Part shown: in pieces, positions 11,998 to 21,836 of the stretch
Numbering within the stretch: the first letter of the stretch is position 1
Layout: each line of letters opens with the position of its first letter
Assembly (NCBI GenBank): GCA_015064585.1
Contig: SVRY01000005.1
Span: 1-64,000 of the forward strand
From: Oscillospiraceae bacterium
GTDB lineage: Bacteria; Bacillota; Clostridia; Oscillospirales; CAG-272
Reading direction: 5' to 3'
Length of the DNA stretch: 64,000 bases
Translations under genes and position numbers: made by a program
The notes under the pieces: model-generated
Database searches by the model: none
The model's input: the letters and a program-made list of their open reading frames with translations, nothing else
What the model was told of the DNA's origin: nothing

Positions 11998-12026
11998 ATC
12001 ATAGCAAATTTTTTGTACAAAGTCAA
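11998..12026 (-). promoter_or_regulatory. sigma-A type promoter for the kinase-isomerase-aldolase-GH92 operon
   Basis: On the minus strand TTGACT, 17 nt, TATGAT. Confidence 0.7.
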
Positions 12027-12095
12027 TATGCAAATACGCCAAACTTCGCCCCTCACTTTTGTACACCCACACCAAATGAAGGTTGAAAAATACAC

Positions 12096-12124
12096 TTGAA
12101 AAATGCAAAATAAAATGCTATAAT
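12096..12124 (+). promoter_or_regulatory. sigma-A type promoter for the ROK regulator
   Basis: TTGAAA, 17 nt, TATAAT. Confidence 0.7.
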
Positions 12125-12155
12125 ATGCATATTGAATTCATTGTGAGGTAACGTC

Positions 12156-13337
12156 ATGGCAGAGCGCAAAGGTCTGAACAATACACATCTGAAATACCGT
12201 AACCGAGGGATCGCGCTGCAACTGATTGCAAGTGCGCCCCTTTCACGCGCCGACATTACCAAACGCATGGGCCTTACCAAAATGGCGATTACCAATATCG
12301 TAGGCGAACTGATTGAAGAGGGGTATATCACCGAAACCGAAACCGAAGAAAAAATATCGGTGGGCAGAAACCCCGTTCTCTTGGATATTGCCCCCAAAGC
12401 TCCTATAGCGGCAGGCGTTTATATTTCCCGAAATGAAGTGTGTGTGCTGCTTTCGGACATCAAACTGCATGCGATTTATATGGATAAAAAAGAGCTTTCC
12501 GGAGAAAACTCCCAAAGCCTTGTCAAAAAGATCTTTGCGCAAATGGACGCCGCCCTCTCTTTTCTTTCCAAGCACCATCCCAATGCACGTGTTTTAGGAA
12601 TAGGCGTTTCTTCCATTGGTCCTTTGGATCCCGAAAACGGTGTCATCCTGCACCCGACCAGTTTTTTCGGCATTTCTAATCTTCCCATTGCCAAGCTACT
12701 GACCGAACGCTATCATCTGCCCGTAACTGTAGGCAATGATATGGACGCATCTGCGCTGGCTGAAAAGCTATACGGCAAAGGAAGTCTATACGACGCTTTT
12801 CTCTATCTCGGTATTGCAAACGGCATAGGCTCCGGCATCATTTTCAACCGCCGTCTGTATCACAGCGGCGGCATTTCGGGCGGCGAGATCGGACATATGT
12901 GCATCAATTTTGATGGACCTTTGTGTAATTGCGGAAACAAAGGATGCCTTGAAATGTATGCCAATATGCCTGTAATTCTGAACAAAATGACAAGAGCAAC
13001 CGGACTTGCCGACATAACCGCCGCCGATTTTGAAACGCTGGCAAGCGACCCTCGGTGCGACGCAATTCTGCACGACATGGCGGAAAAGCTGTCTGTGGCA
13101 CTGGTCAACGCAGTCAACCTGTTGGATTCTCAATGCGTGATCATCGGTCACGAAGGCGCCTTCATTCCTCTTCCCTATTTAAAACAATTGGAGGAGAGTC
13201 TCAACCGCCGCATCCTCGGCGCCGGCTACCGCAACATTCCCGTTATTCGCTCTCACTTTGGCAACCGCGCTCCCCTCATGGGAAGTGTGGCTCTGATTTT
13301 TGAAAAACTTTTTGGCGGTGAATTTTTTGAAACATAA
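12156..13337 (+). CDS. ROK family transcriptional regulator/kinase
   Basis: N-terminal wHTH (PLSRADITKRMGLTKMAITNIVGELIEEGYI), ROK signature GGISGGEIGHMCINFDGPLCNCGNKGCLEMYAN. Confidence 0.9.
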   Translation: MAERKGLNNTHLKYRNRGIALQLIASAPLSRADITKRMGLTKMAITNIVGELIEEGYITETETEEKISVGRNPVLLDIAPKAPIAAGVYISRNEVCVLLSDIKLHAIYMDKKELSGENSQSLVKKIFAQMDAALSFLSKHHPNARVLGIGVSSIGPLDPENGVILHPTSFFGISNLPIAKLLTERYHLPVTVGNDMDASALAEKLYGKGSLYDAFLYLGIANGIGSGIIFNRRLYHSGGISGGEIGHMCINFDGPLCNCGNKGCLEMYANMPVILNKMTRATGLADITAADFETLASDPRCDAILHDMAEKLSVALVNAVNLLDSQCVIIGHEGAFIPLPYLKQLEESLNRRILGAGYRNIPVIRSHFGNRAPLMGSVALIFEKLFGGEFFET

Positions 13338-13340
13338 CCA

Positions 13341-13377
13341 AAAGTGCTGTACCCCTGCATGTGTACAGCACTTTTTT
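13341..13377 (+). terminator. Rho-independent terminator of the ROK gene
   Basis: AAAGTGCTGTAC ... GTACAGCACTTTTTT. Confidence 0.8.
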
Positions 13378-13378
13378 C

Positions 13379-13416
13379 AAAAAGCTGTTGCAATTTTACG
13401 GTTGCAACAGCTTTTT
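13379..13416 (-). terminator. Rho-independent terminator of the metallophosphoesterase gene
   Basis: AAAAAGCTGTTGCAA / TTGCAACAGCTTTTT inverted repeat. Confidence 0.8.
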
Positions 13417-13417
13417 C

Positions 13418-15316
13418 TTATTTTTTCTTGCGTTTCACAACGAGAGCCACGCCCACAGCGGCAATAGCAAGCACCGCCGTTGATACGATCACGATCACCG
13501 TCCAAGACAATCCGCCCTCATTTTTATCAACCGTCGGTTCATCTATCGGCGCATTCGGATCGGTTTCAGTATATACCGCCTTGATCTTTACAGCACCTTC
13601 GGGCATAGTAAAGGTGGTTACCGCCTCATTTTTCAGGGTAATATCGCCTTTTTCCACTTCCCAACCCGCAAAGAACTGTCCCTTTGGGGCTTCGTCGGCA
13701 GTCAATGTAATAACCTCGCCCACATCAGCCACGCGCACCGGCTTTCCGTCCACTGCGGCACTGCCGCCCGTTACATCAATAGTATGACCCACATATTCAT
13801 AAATATAAAAGCTGGCAGGATCGCTTGTATAAGCGTTCATAAGTCCTCTGGCGTTATAGTTCAGAACATAGTTCCCGCTTTTAAATGTATAGGTCGCCTC
13901 CCCTTCGATCACAAAGGCACTGCCCTGCGCTTCGAGTGTAGCGGTTATGGCGAAATCATTTGTGGGAGTCAGCGTGGCAAACAGTCCTTCATGACCGATA
14001 AACCAGGCCTGCCCCGCCTTGGCAAAGGTCCATTCCATGGTTGCGTAATTGCCGTATACTTCAAAATCTCCGATATTGTATGCGTTTTGCAAATGGAATC
14101 CCACGCGTGTACCTTGGTTATTGGACTTTGTGATCACTTTGGGAACCAGGATCTGGTCTGTGGTATCATTGTATACCACAAGGTACTTCCCGCCGTCCTT
14201 CAATTCATCCACGTGATTGATTCTCTTATATTGTCTGCCGCTTTCATTCAGATTTATCAGATCCTTGATGGCACTGCGATCCCCTACCTGTGTCAGCGCC
14301 AGCGTTTGGCGGGGGGGATAAACCTTGGTATTGGCAGTATATCCGCTCTCGCCTTTGTAACTGTTGGTAACACCCTCTGATTTCAGATTGTGAATACCGT
14401 TGCTGTCATAACGCGTGATCACCACAGAACTGCCCATAATGCGGAAGGAGGTCATGGTCAAGGCATCGTCCGCGCCGTTGTGATTATCATAGTAGCCCAC
14501 ATACCCCGCATTCATATAAGTGAAATTCAGCGTATGACTCTTAAAAACAGTCTGACTGCTGTTAGCCACCAAGATCTCGTCACCCTTGGTCAAATAAATA
14601 CTGGATCCGCCCAAATAATCATCCCATCCTTGCGAATGGTCATGCCCAAAGAGGAAAATAATATTCAGTCCTTTTTGTCCCGCTTCATTGAGCACATTGA
14701 ATATATGATTGGCGTACTTTCCGTCGCCGTCCTGCTTGGTGCGCATATTATAGTGAAGCGGCAGATGGGAAAGCACAAAGATCGGTTTATCATACCCCAC
14801 AGCCAATTTTTCATTGAGATAATTGATCAGCTTCTGCGCAGTGCGCTTGATTCTTACCTCATCCTCGTTGTGCCACATATAGTCATCATTGTTAATGACA
14901 AATACACCGTATTTTCCGCTCTCGGGGTCATTGTTTCCGCCTGGATTCAATCCGGAAGTGCCCGGAACAGCGTCGTGGTTTCCCTGAATGAATACCATGT
15001 TTTTTTCGTCCACGAGCCCCGAGACAGATTCTGTTAAAAGATCGATACCCTCTTTGGTCTCCTCCGCAACGCCAAAGGTACCAAAATCATAGTCGCCGCA
15101 GAAAAGGAACCCGTCTGCGCTTGTAATACCGTCGGCCTTGATAGCGGATATGATCTTGTTGACCTTCTTAATTCCGGTTGCCGCCCCTTCCTTCGGTTGG
15201 AAGTCGGTTGCGGCGATCAAGGTCGTGATTTCCTCTGCCTGTGACAGTATTCCGCCCATCGGGAAAAACGTAAGCAGCATCACAGCTGCCAACAAATATG
15301 CAAGTGTTTTTTTCAT
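13418..15316 (-). CDS. Secreted, membrane-anchored metallophosphoesterase
   Basis: MKKTLAYLLAAVMLLTFFP signal peptide (the track ORF begins upstream at 15337; the start at 15316 has a GGAG SD); GDYDFG, GNHD and FGHDHS metallophosphatase motifs; C-terminal TM plus KRKKK. Confidence 0.85.
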   Translation of the reverse strand: MKKTLAYLLAAVMLLTFFPMGGILSQAEEITTLIAATDFQPKEGAATGIKKVNKIISAIKADGITSADGFLFCGDYDFGTFGVAEETKEGIDLLTESVSGLVDEKNMVFIQGNHDAVPGTSGLNPGGNNDPESGKYGVFVINNDDYMWHNEDEVRIKRTAQKLINYLNEKLAVGYDKPIFVLSHLPLHYNMRTKQDGDGKYANHIFNVLNEAGQKGLNIIFLFGHDHSQGWDDYLGGSSIYLTKGDEILVANSSQTVFKSHTLNFTYMNAGYVGYYDNHNGADDALTMTSFRIMGSSVVITRYDSNGIHNLKSEGVTNSYKGESGYTANTKVYPPRQTLALTQVGDRSAIKDLINLNESGRQYKRINHVDELKDGGKYLVVYNDTTDQILVPKVITKSNNQGTRVGFHLQNAYNIGDFEVYGNYATMEWTFAKAGQAWFIGHEGLFATLTPTNDFAITATLEAQGSAFVIEGEATYTFKSGNYVLNYNARGLMNAYTSDPASFYIYEYVGHTIDVTGGSAAVDGKPVRVADVGEVITLTADEAPKGQFFAGWEVEKGDITLKNEAVTTFTMPEGAVKIKAVYTETDPNAPIDEPTVDKNEGGLSWTVIVIVSTAVLAIAAVGVALVVKRKKK

Positions 15317-15375
15317 GATCCATAATCTCCGATTCATTTAATGTGACTATTCTATCAAATAAACAGCCTTTTGTC

Positions 15376-15412
15376 AAGAAAAACGGCAGATTCCTTTCAG
15401 AATCTGCCGTTT
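15376..15412 (-). terminator. Rho-independent terminator of the giant surface protein gene
   Basis: AAACGGCAGATTC / GAATCTGCCGTTT inverted repeat followed by T-rich sequence on the minus strand. Confidence 0.8.
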
Positions 15413-15424
15413 AATTGTTTGATA

Positions 15425-18400
15425 TTATCGGACCATCTTGCCGTTTTCATCAAAGGTGTAGTTGCCTTCATCCATGAAGCCGTTGGTCTTGGTGATCCAG
15501 TACTTGCCGGTTGCCAGCTTGCCGCTTGAGCGTACATAGTAGTAATCGCCGTTGTATTCGATCAGACCTGCATAGGCAAGAATGCCGTCTTCATAGTAGT
15601 AGCCGTCCACAATACCGTTTTTGAGTTCGGGAAGCTTGCCGTCGATGTCCATCATACCGTCTTCATTGAAGATGTATGTGCCAACTACCGCAAGACCGTT
15701 GGTCTTGGTTACCCAGTAGTTACCGGTAGCCAGCTGACCATTGGAACGAACGTAGATATAACCGCCGTTATATTCGATCAAGCCCTTATATGCGGTCTTG
15801 CCGTTTTCATAGTAGAAACCGCCAACAATGCCACTCAGCATATAACCGTTTTCATCAAACATATATCCGCTTTCGCTAAAGCCTTCAATACCGTTGGTCT
15901 TGGTGATCCAGTACTTGCCGGTTGCCAGCTTGCCGTCTGTGCGAACATAGATATATCCGCCGTTGTATTCCATCAAGCCCTTGTAGGTACGCTTGCCGTT
16001 TTCGTAGTAGTACCAGCCGTCTTCATCTTCGTAAACGCCGTTTCTGTCCAGAATGGAAATATCCATTACGCCGTTTTCGTCAAAGCCGTAAGTTCCTGCG
16101 GGAATATTATCGAAGTTATTGGTATTGGTGATCCAATATTTTGCGTTGGTTACCAGTGCGCCGCTTGTACGTACATAGTAGTAATTGTGACCTACCATGA
16201 TCAGACCTGCATTTACCTGAACACAGTTGTTGTTAAAGTAGTACAGAGTACCGTTTACATTTACAATGCCGTCGCCCGTAATGATCTTTCCGTTTTCATC
16301 AGCCATCGCAACGCCGTTTTCAACAGCCCACGCAATGTTAGAGTCATTTCTGTAAAGGTAAACAATGCCGTCCTTCTTCACAGTCCAGTTACCGCCGAAG
16401 AAGTAGTAATCTTCGCCATCCTGTACAAGACCTGCACACCAGATGAGCTGTCCGTTCTTAACATAGCGCAGCTCGCCTTCAACGGTGATCACACCGGTGA
16501 GAGTGCTCTGGAACTTGCCGTCTTCATCGAAGTAGAAGAGAGCGGAGTTTGCATCGGGATAGTAGTGACTGCTGCCTTCAACGCCTGCTTCTTCATGGGA
16601 AGCGTCTCTGTCATCGGGACCGTAATTTCCGAAGGTGGGATACGGAACGCGGCTTACACCGGTAACGGGAATGTATACTACGTGAGAGGCATTGTGAGAA
16701 CAGGTGCTGATCTGTCCGTAGTAGTAATCGCTTCCCAGCATATACCAATTATTGGTTGTTACGTACGCGTGATTAGCTTCATCGATGTCAAGCCAGGTAT
16801 CGCTCAAAGCGATTTCCTGTGTCAGATCCGCATCGACCCATGCCTTGAAACATACGCCGCATGTCCAGAATTCAATATTACCCTTCTGTGTACAGGTAGA
16901 TGCCTTTGCCAGAACATGCAAAAGGTATTCTTCGTCATGTTCAACGCTTTCAGTATAGATCGCGTAGTAGGTTTCATCGTTTTCAACGTAAGGAAGGGTA
17001 ATTACAGTTCCGTTCTCCTCAGTTGCCCAACCTGCAAAGGTGTAAACGGTGCAAATAAACTTATCCTTGGCAGTGCTGCCCTTGAAGGAAGGAATGGTGC
17101 CGTAATCATAGGTCTCGGTGGTCTCTTTACCGTTAACGATCCATGTGATGGTGTAAGTGTTTACAGCCCAGTTTGCATATGCAACAATGTTTTCGGTTAC
17201 AGTCATGCCGTGAACAACGTGAACGTTATCAGAGGTATACCAACCGGCAAAGTGCTTGCCTACGGGTGCTTCGGGATCAGGCATTCCTGCGATATCCAAA
17301 GTGTAACCATAAGTAACAGTCATCTGTTCAAACTGATCATCACCGTTCATGAAGGTAACGGTCATCTTCTCAAGCTGTTCACAGATAACACAAATGTGGT
17401 TAGCGTCGAAGGAGCAGGCCTCATTGGGATTCGTAGATTCGCCGCAATCCTTACAGATCACAGTGTGGGTATTGATGGGGTCGGAATTAGGACTGTAGCG
17501 GAAGCCGCTGATGGTGCCGTGGCCGGTGGCGGGGATATAGCCTTCGCCGCCTTCGCTCGACCAAGTTGCAAAATCATCGATCTCGTTCTGAGCGTCACCG
17601 TCTGCGAAGAACTTGTCGCAGACGGAGCAGTACCAGTACACCTTCAAACCGGAATACTCACAGGTAGCGGGATCCTCAGCAGTGCCCTCCAGGCTCTGGT
17701 GGTTATTGGGATCGGTTTTCCAAGTCAGTTGATAGGTCATGACCTTGTCATCCGCATTCCAATTAGCATTATCCTGGTTGATGTCCGTCAGCTCGAATTT
17801 CTCCCAGTTCCAGCCATCGGGCAGGTTCACACCGGAGAAGTCGAAGCAGTAGGAGTAAACGCCGTGTACCTGACAAGTAGGAGCAGTCACGACATCAGGC
17901 TCATCGGTAATATCAGCAATTTTTTGTACAACATTACATTCTGGGCAATGGAACCAAAGATCAACTGTATAGGACAGGGTGTCTTCATCAAAGCTCCAGT
18001 TGAAGTAGTAGCTACCGGTATGGCCGCCGTCAACGTTATCAACGGTACAGCCTGCGTTATCACAAACGTGGTTCTTGTCGTCGCCGTCAACGTGGGTCTT
18101 AGCTGCAGTAGTCACTGCACCGCACTCGGTACAGAGGATTGCAGTTTCGCAGTTGCCGTCGTCGGCTGCGGGGGTGTGGCCGCCGTCAACGTTATCAACG
18201 GTACAGCCTTCGTTATCACAAACATGGTTGTTGTCATTGCCGTCAACGTGGGTCTTAGCTGCAGTGGTCACTGCACCGCACTCGGTACAGAGGATTGCAG
18301 TGGTGCAGTCGCCATCGTCAGCTGCGGGGGTATGCCCAGCATTTGCGATTGGATCGCCACAAACATCGCACTTGTGGTCGCCGTCGCCAGGCTTGTCGGA

Positions 18401-21043
18401 GCAAGTGCTCAGAGTTTTGCCGCAGTCAGTTCTGTCACACTTGTGGTCGTTGTTGTTATCATAGCAAGCTTCAAAAATTGCTACGATAGTCATATCGCCA
18501 GTGGGAACACCGATAGAAATATCTACTTCTCCATCGTCATCCGCATCCCAACCATGGAAGTGATATCCTGTAGGAGCAGTAATTGTGCCGTTAAATTCGG
18601 GAATACCGGTTACGCCTTCATCAGTTTCAACCGAATTACCGTTCACGATCCAAGTTACTTTGAAGCCATTGACCTTCCAAACAGCATAGAGCGCGGTGTT
18701 GCGATAGAACAGCACCTCAGCACCGTCGATATACTCTACATCGCCATCAGCGGTAGTGCTCCAGCCAATGAAATCATTTGCGCCATAGGTAAAACCGTTC
18801 AGTTCAAGGGGAGTCTTGGTAGCATAGAGCATCTTATCCATAGTGATAGTCTGCTCAGTGGTTTCATTCGTACCATTGTTGGCATGGAAGGTGATCGTAG
18901 CATTCGTCAGAGTCTCCCACTTGCCGGTAGCGTTATTGAATACAAAGCCGGTATTGGCTGCGGAGTTGATCGTCTCAACAAAAGTGCCGTCGTCATTCAA
19001 CAGCCACGCGGGGTTGAAGGTATTCTGAACCCAGTCAGAAGAATTAGCACCACCATTGAGTCTACCTGCAACTGTAGTTGCTTGGGTAGGCGCAGCTTTC
19101 ATATTGAAAATGCCGTTTCCTTCGGAAGAAATAATTTGGGCACCTGTATTGGAAGTGTAAATCGTGCCGCTGTTCGCTAAAACTCCATTAATATCCAAAA
19201 CAGCATCGTCTGTTATCGTTCTTGTAGAAGGCTTACCTGTGGAACCAATATAGGAGACAGGGATACAAGTTTGACAACCTCCTGTGCCCGAGGTGAACGC
19301 ATATTTGCCCCAATCAGCTTGGTCATACAAGTTGATCTGAGTACCAGCGGGGACATAAACTTGAGCGCCTTTTGCAACAGTAATCTTGCATCCGGGCAGA
19401 AGGGTCAAATCCTGATTTACAGTAGCCGTACCAGTGTTAATATTAACGGTAATGTTACTGTTGACAGGCAAGAAGAAGTCCGCCGAATTGATATCTGCCG
19501 AACCGACTATAGGAAGACCAGTCAACTTCATGGCGATGCTGCTAAGACTAACATCACCGTAAGTATCGATTGTCAGGCGATCGCTGGAAGCATCATAACT
19601 CTTGACTGCGTATGATCCGCTACCCAGCGTAAACATACCGCCTTCACCTATAAAGGTCATAGGTACCGACATGGTTTCGCTACTGATCGTCATCGTACCG
19701 AATACCTTGAGGTTAGCACCGGAATTAATCTTCAAATCAGCTTCAATGTTTTGCACGTAATATTGAGAAAACAGGAAAAACTTATTCGATTGATGCTTGG
19801 ATAAGCCGGAGAGAAGGTTGCTACCGCCGAGGAATTCCGTCAGCTGCATAATCTCATAGACGGTACCGCCCGACTTCGCCTCAACAGAACCACTGCCGAG
19901 AACAAAGCCGTAAGCATACAATACACCGCCGTTTTCTACGTTAACTTTACTGCTGCCATTGAGCTTCAGTACACCGTATTTTCCTTCTACAGTACCACCC
20001 CAGGTTTTACCGCCGTTAGCAGCTCTGTGCTTAGCACTAACGCTGAGTGCACCGTTGACGGTCAGGGTAACGCCATCTGCTAAAGTCAGCGTACGGTATA
20101 CTGCGCGACTGATCGGGGTTGAGGTAGCGGTTGTATAGTTTACCGTAGTATCGGTCAGGCAGGTGCCTGCATCATCAAAGGGAACGAGCAGAGTGATACC
20201 TGCGGGAATCGTGTAGCTCTTATTCAGGGTAACATCCTTTAACGGGCGAATCACACTGCCGCGAGTAGCCACAGCCAACGCCGCATCCAATGAAGCGAAT
20301 GCCGCATCGTTGATGCCAAACACAGCATCAGATTCAGCTGTAAACATCGGTACAATAATAGTGTCTTGATCAAACATCAAAGTAACCGATGCACTAAAAG
20401 AAATATACTTTCCGGTAGTTTCATTATACCAACCGGCAAATTTAAAACCGCTAGCAGGAGTTGCCACCAGCGGCACTTCCACAGTGTTGTCAATCGTTAC
20501 CGTCGTTTCCGCAGTAACAGCAGTACCATTGGCAGTATAGGAACCGTTGGTAGGCGCCTTTACGGTCAACTTGACAGACTTGATTTCTGAAACTTTGAAA
20601 TTACTCAATACGATAGAAGCAGCTTCCGCTGTGTCATCGATACCTTTAAACTTAAGGGTAATTGTTCCATTGTTAGCCAGCAAGCCGGATACTTCACCGT
20701 TATTGTCTGTTCCGCCGTTAACGGTAACCGCCGCACCGTAAACATTCTGCAGACCACCATAACTGAAGCTAACCACTGCATCTGCACCGGAGATATTGGT
20801 AACAGTCACAGTAGCATCAGCACCTGTGTATGTACCATTACAACTATCCTCGGTAGGGCTAAAGCTTGCAGTAACCGCACCGTTCGTTAACGTAACATTG
20901 CCACCGCTGACGCTAACTTTCCCGTCAATCGGGTTAACCTTAGTTGCAGCGAATACGTTAAACGGCGTTATCGGGAGCAGTGATGCTACCATAATCACCG
21001 TCAACAGAAATGCTAAAAACCGCTTTTCAGCACTAATGTTCAT
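15425..21043 (-). CDS. Giant secreted surface protein (1872 aa): beta-helix-like N-terminus, InlB/Flg_new-type repeats, Cys-rich repeats, C-terminal cell-wall-binding-like repeats
   Basis: Signal peptide; VTFMNGDDQFEQMTVTYGYTLDIAGMPDPEAPVGKHFAGWYT (Listeria-Bacteroides repeat); HKCDVCG/ILCTECGAVTTAAKTHVDG repeats; repeated YYYENGK.AYKGL.EYNGGYIYVR..G.LATG.YWITKTNG. Confidence 0.85.
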   Translation of the reverse strand: MNISAEKRFLAFLLTVIMVASLLPITPFNVFAATKVNPIDGKVSVSGGNVTLTNGAVTASFSPTEDSCNGTYTGADATVTVTNISGADAVVSFSYGGLQNVYGAAVTVNGGTDNNGEVSGLLANNGTITLKFKGIDDTAEAASIVLSNFKVSEIKSVKLTVKAPTNGSYTANGTAVTAETTVTIDNTVEVPLVATPASGFKFAGWYNETTGKYISFSASVTLMFDQDTIIVPMFTAESDAVFGINDAAFASLDAALAVATRGSVIRPLKDVTLNKSYTIPAGITLLVPFDDAGTCLTDTTVNYTTATSTPISRAVYRTLTLADGVTLTVNGALSVSAKHRAANGGKTWGGTVEGKYGVLKLNGSSKVNVENGGVLYAYGFVLGSGSVEAKSGGTVYEIMQLTEFLGGSNLLSGLSKHQSNKFFLFSQYYVQNIEADLKINSGANLKVFGTMTISSETMSVPMTFIGEGGMFTLGSGSYAVKSYDASSDRLTIDTYGDVSLSSIAMKLTGLPIVGSADINSADFFLPVNSNITVNINTGTATVNQDLTLLPGCKITVAKGAQVYVPAGTQINLYDQADWGKYAFTSGTGGCQTCIPVSYIGSTGKPSTRTITDDAVLDINGVLANSGTIYTSNTGAQIISSEGNGIFNMKAAPTQATTVAGRLNGGANSSDWVQNTFNPAWLLNDDGTFVETINSAANTGFVFNNATGKWETLTNATITFHANNGTNETTEQTITMDKMLYATKTPLELNGFTYGANDFIGWSTTADGDVEYIDGAEVLFYRNTALYAVWKVNGFKVTWIVNGNSVETDEGVTGIPEFNGTITAPTGYHFHGWDADDDGEVDISIGVPTGDMTIVAIFEACYDNNNDHKCDRTDCGKTLSTCSDKPGDGDHKCDVCGDPIANAGHTPAADDGDCTTAILCTECGAVTTAAKTHVDGNDNNHVCDNEGCTVDNVDGGHTPAADDGNCETAILCTECGAVTTAAKTHVDGDDKNHVCDNAGCTVDNVDGGHTGSYYFNWSFDEDTLSYTVDLWFHCPECNVVQKIADITDEPDVVTAPTCQVHGVYSYCFDFSGVNLPDGWNWEKFELTDINQDNANWNADDKVMTYQLTWKTDPNNHQSLEGTAEDPATCEYSGLKVYWYCSVCDKFFADGDAQNEIDDFATWSSEGGEGYIPATGHGTISGFRYSPNSDPINTHTVICKDCGESTNPNEACSFDANHICVICEQLEKMTVTFMNGDDQFEQMTVTYGYTLDIAGMPDPEAPVGKHFAGWYTSDNVHVVHGMTVTENIVAYANWAVNTYTITWIVNGKETTETYDYGTIPSFKGSTAKDKFICTVYTFAGWATEENGTVITLPYVENDETYYAIYTESVEHDEEYLLHVLAKASTCTQKGNIEFWTCGVCFKAWVDADLTQEIALSDTWLDIDEANHAYVTTNNWYMLGSDYYYGQISTCSHNASHVVYIPVTGVSRVPYPTFGNYGPDDRDASHEEAGVEGSSHYYPDANSALFYFDEDGKFQSTLTGVITVEGELRYVKNGQLIWCAGLVQDGEDYYFFGGNWTVKKDGIVYLYRNDSNIAWAVENGVAMADENGKIITGDGIVNVNGTLYYFNNNCVQVNAGLIMVGHNYYYVRTSGALVTNAKYWITNTNNFDNIPAGTYGFDENGVMDISILDRNGVYEDEDGWYYYENGKRTYKGLMEYNGGYIYVRTDGKLATGKYWITKTNGIEGFSESGYMFDENGYMLSGIVGGFYYENGKTAYKGLIEYNGGYIYVRSNGQLATGNYWVTKTNGLAVVGTYIFNEDGMMDIDGKLPELKNGIVDGYYYEDGILAYAGLIEYNGDYYYVRSSGKLATGKYWITKTNGFMDEGNYTFDENGKMVR
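18021..18332 (-). repeat. 156-bp (52-aa) tandem repeat encoding Cys-rich modules, two copies
   Basis: GHTPAADDG[DN]C.TAILCTECGAVTTAAKTHVDG[ND]D.NHVCDN.GCTVDNVDG repeated; tggccgccgtcaacgttatcaacggtacagcc recurs 156 bp apart. Confidence 0.85.
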
Positions 21044-21059
21044 GTTTTTCCTCCTTTTG

Positions 21060-21812
21060 TCATTTGTCGTGATTCGACAATTTGCGATGGATCACACCGC
21101 TGTGATATTTTTTATTCACCTCATAGAGCCAAACTACACCTACCGCAATTGCGATCAGTGACCAGATTTGCGCTATATGGAAAATACCGATTTGGGTTGT
21201 ATATTCCTTACGAACAAATTCGCATATAAATCGCAGTAAGCCGTAAGAAATCAAGTAAATCGGATATACTTGACCATAGGTTTTAGCCGTACCAATCTTT
21301 CTAAAATAATAGATGATAAATATCGCATAGAATGCTAGTTCTATCTGTCGAAGCGGCCATCTATATGCTTCATTGAAAAAGAAAGGTATTCCGTCACAAC
21401 AACCTTTAGTCAAGCAGTTGAACCTTCCACCGATTGCGCCACATATTACGCAGATCGCCGAAATGTCCATAACCAGAGGGATGCTCCTGTTGGTTTTTTT
21501 TGCCCACGCATAATACAGAAACGGCAAGGCAAATATAGCTCCATAGAGTCTGATATTCGCTGCTTTTTCCAAATCAAAGCCTGCTTCTACTATCGCAAGA
21601 AACCGCATGCACGTCCATCCGATTACTACGTGAAGCAATGAAACTAGGGACGCCTCCGGTATGTTGATCTTTAACTTGTTTTCAAATCTCAGCAGCCAAA
21701 ATATTATTGCTATAAAAATGAGTACCGCAAAGATCACGATATTGTGGGATAAAATCCACCGGATTATTGTTTCCATAATTCTATTTTCCCGGATATAGGC
21801 ACAGTTATCCAT
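21060..21812 (-). CDS. Prolipoprotein diacylglyceryl transferase (Lgt)-like integral membrane protein
   Basis: Multi-TM; GAIGGRFNCLTKGCCDG...RWPLRQIELAFYAIFIIYY...YLISYGLLRFICEFVR matches the Lgt family 'GR..CF..GCC.G ... P.Q..E ... Y...R...E..R' pattern. Confidence 0.7.
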   Translation of the reverse strand: MDNCAYIRENRIMETIIRWILSHNIVIFAVLIFIAIIFWLLRFENKLKINIPEASLVSLLHVVIGWTCMRFLAIVEAGFDLEKAANIRLYGAIFALPFLYYAWAKKTNRSIPLVMDISAICVICGAIGGRFNCLTKGCCDGIPFFFNEAYRWPLRQIELAFYAIFIIYYFRKIGTAKTYGQVYPIYLISYGLLRFICEFVRKEYTTQIGIFHIAQIWSLIAIAVGVVWLYEVNKKYHSGVIHRKLSNHDK

Positions 21813-21836
21813 GCCTATATCCGTGTTTGTTAGAGT

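Noticed and set aside
18021-18332. CRISPR-like direct repeat
   Set aside because: The 156-bp period keeps reading frame and encodes a protein module; there are no unique spacers.
16187-19180. 997-aa plus-strand ORF
   Set aside because: Antisense to the 1872-aa surface protein, whose sense strand has clear domains and repeats; the antisense frame has no recognisable domain.
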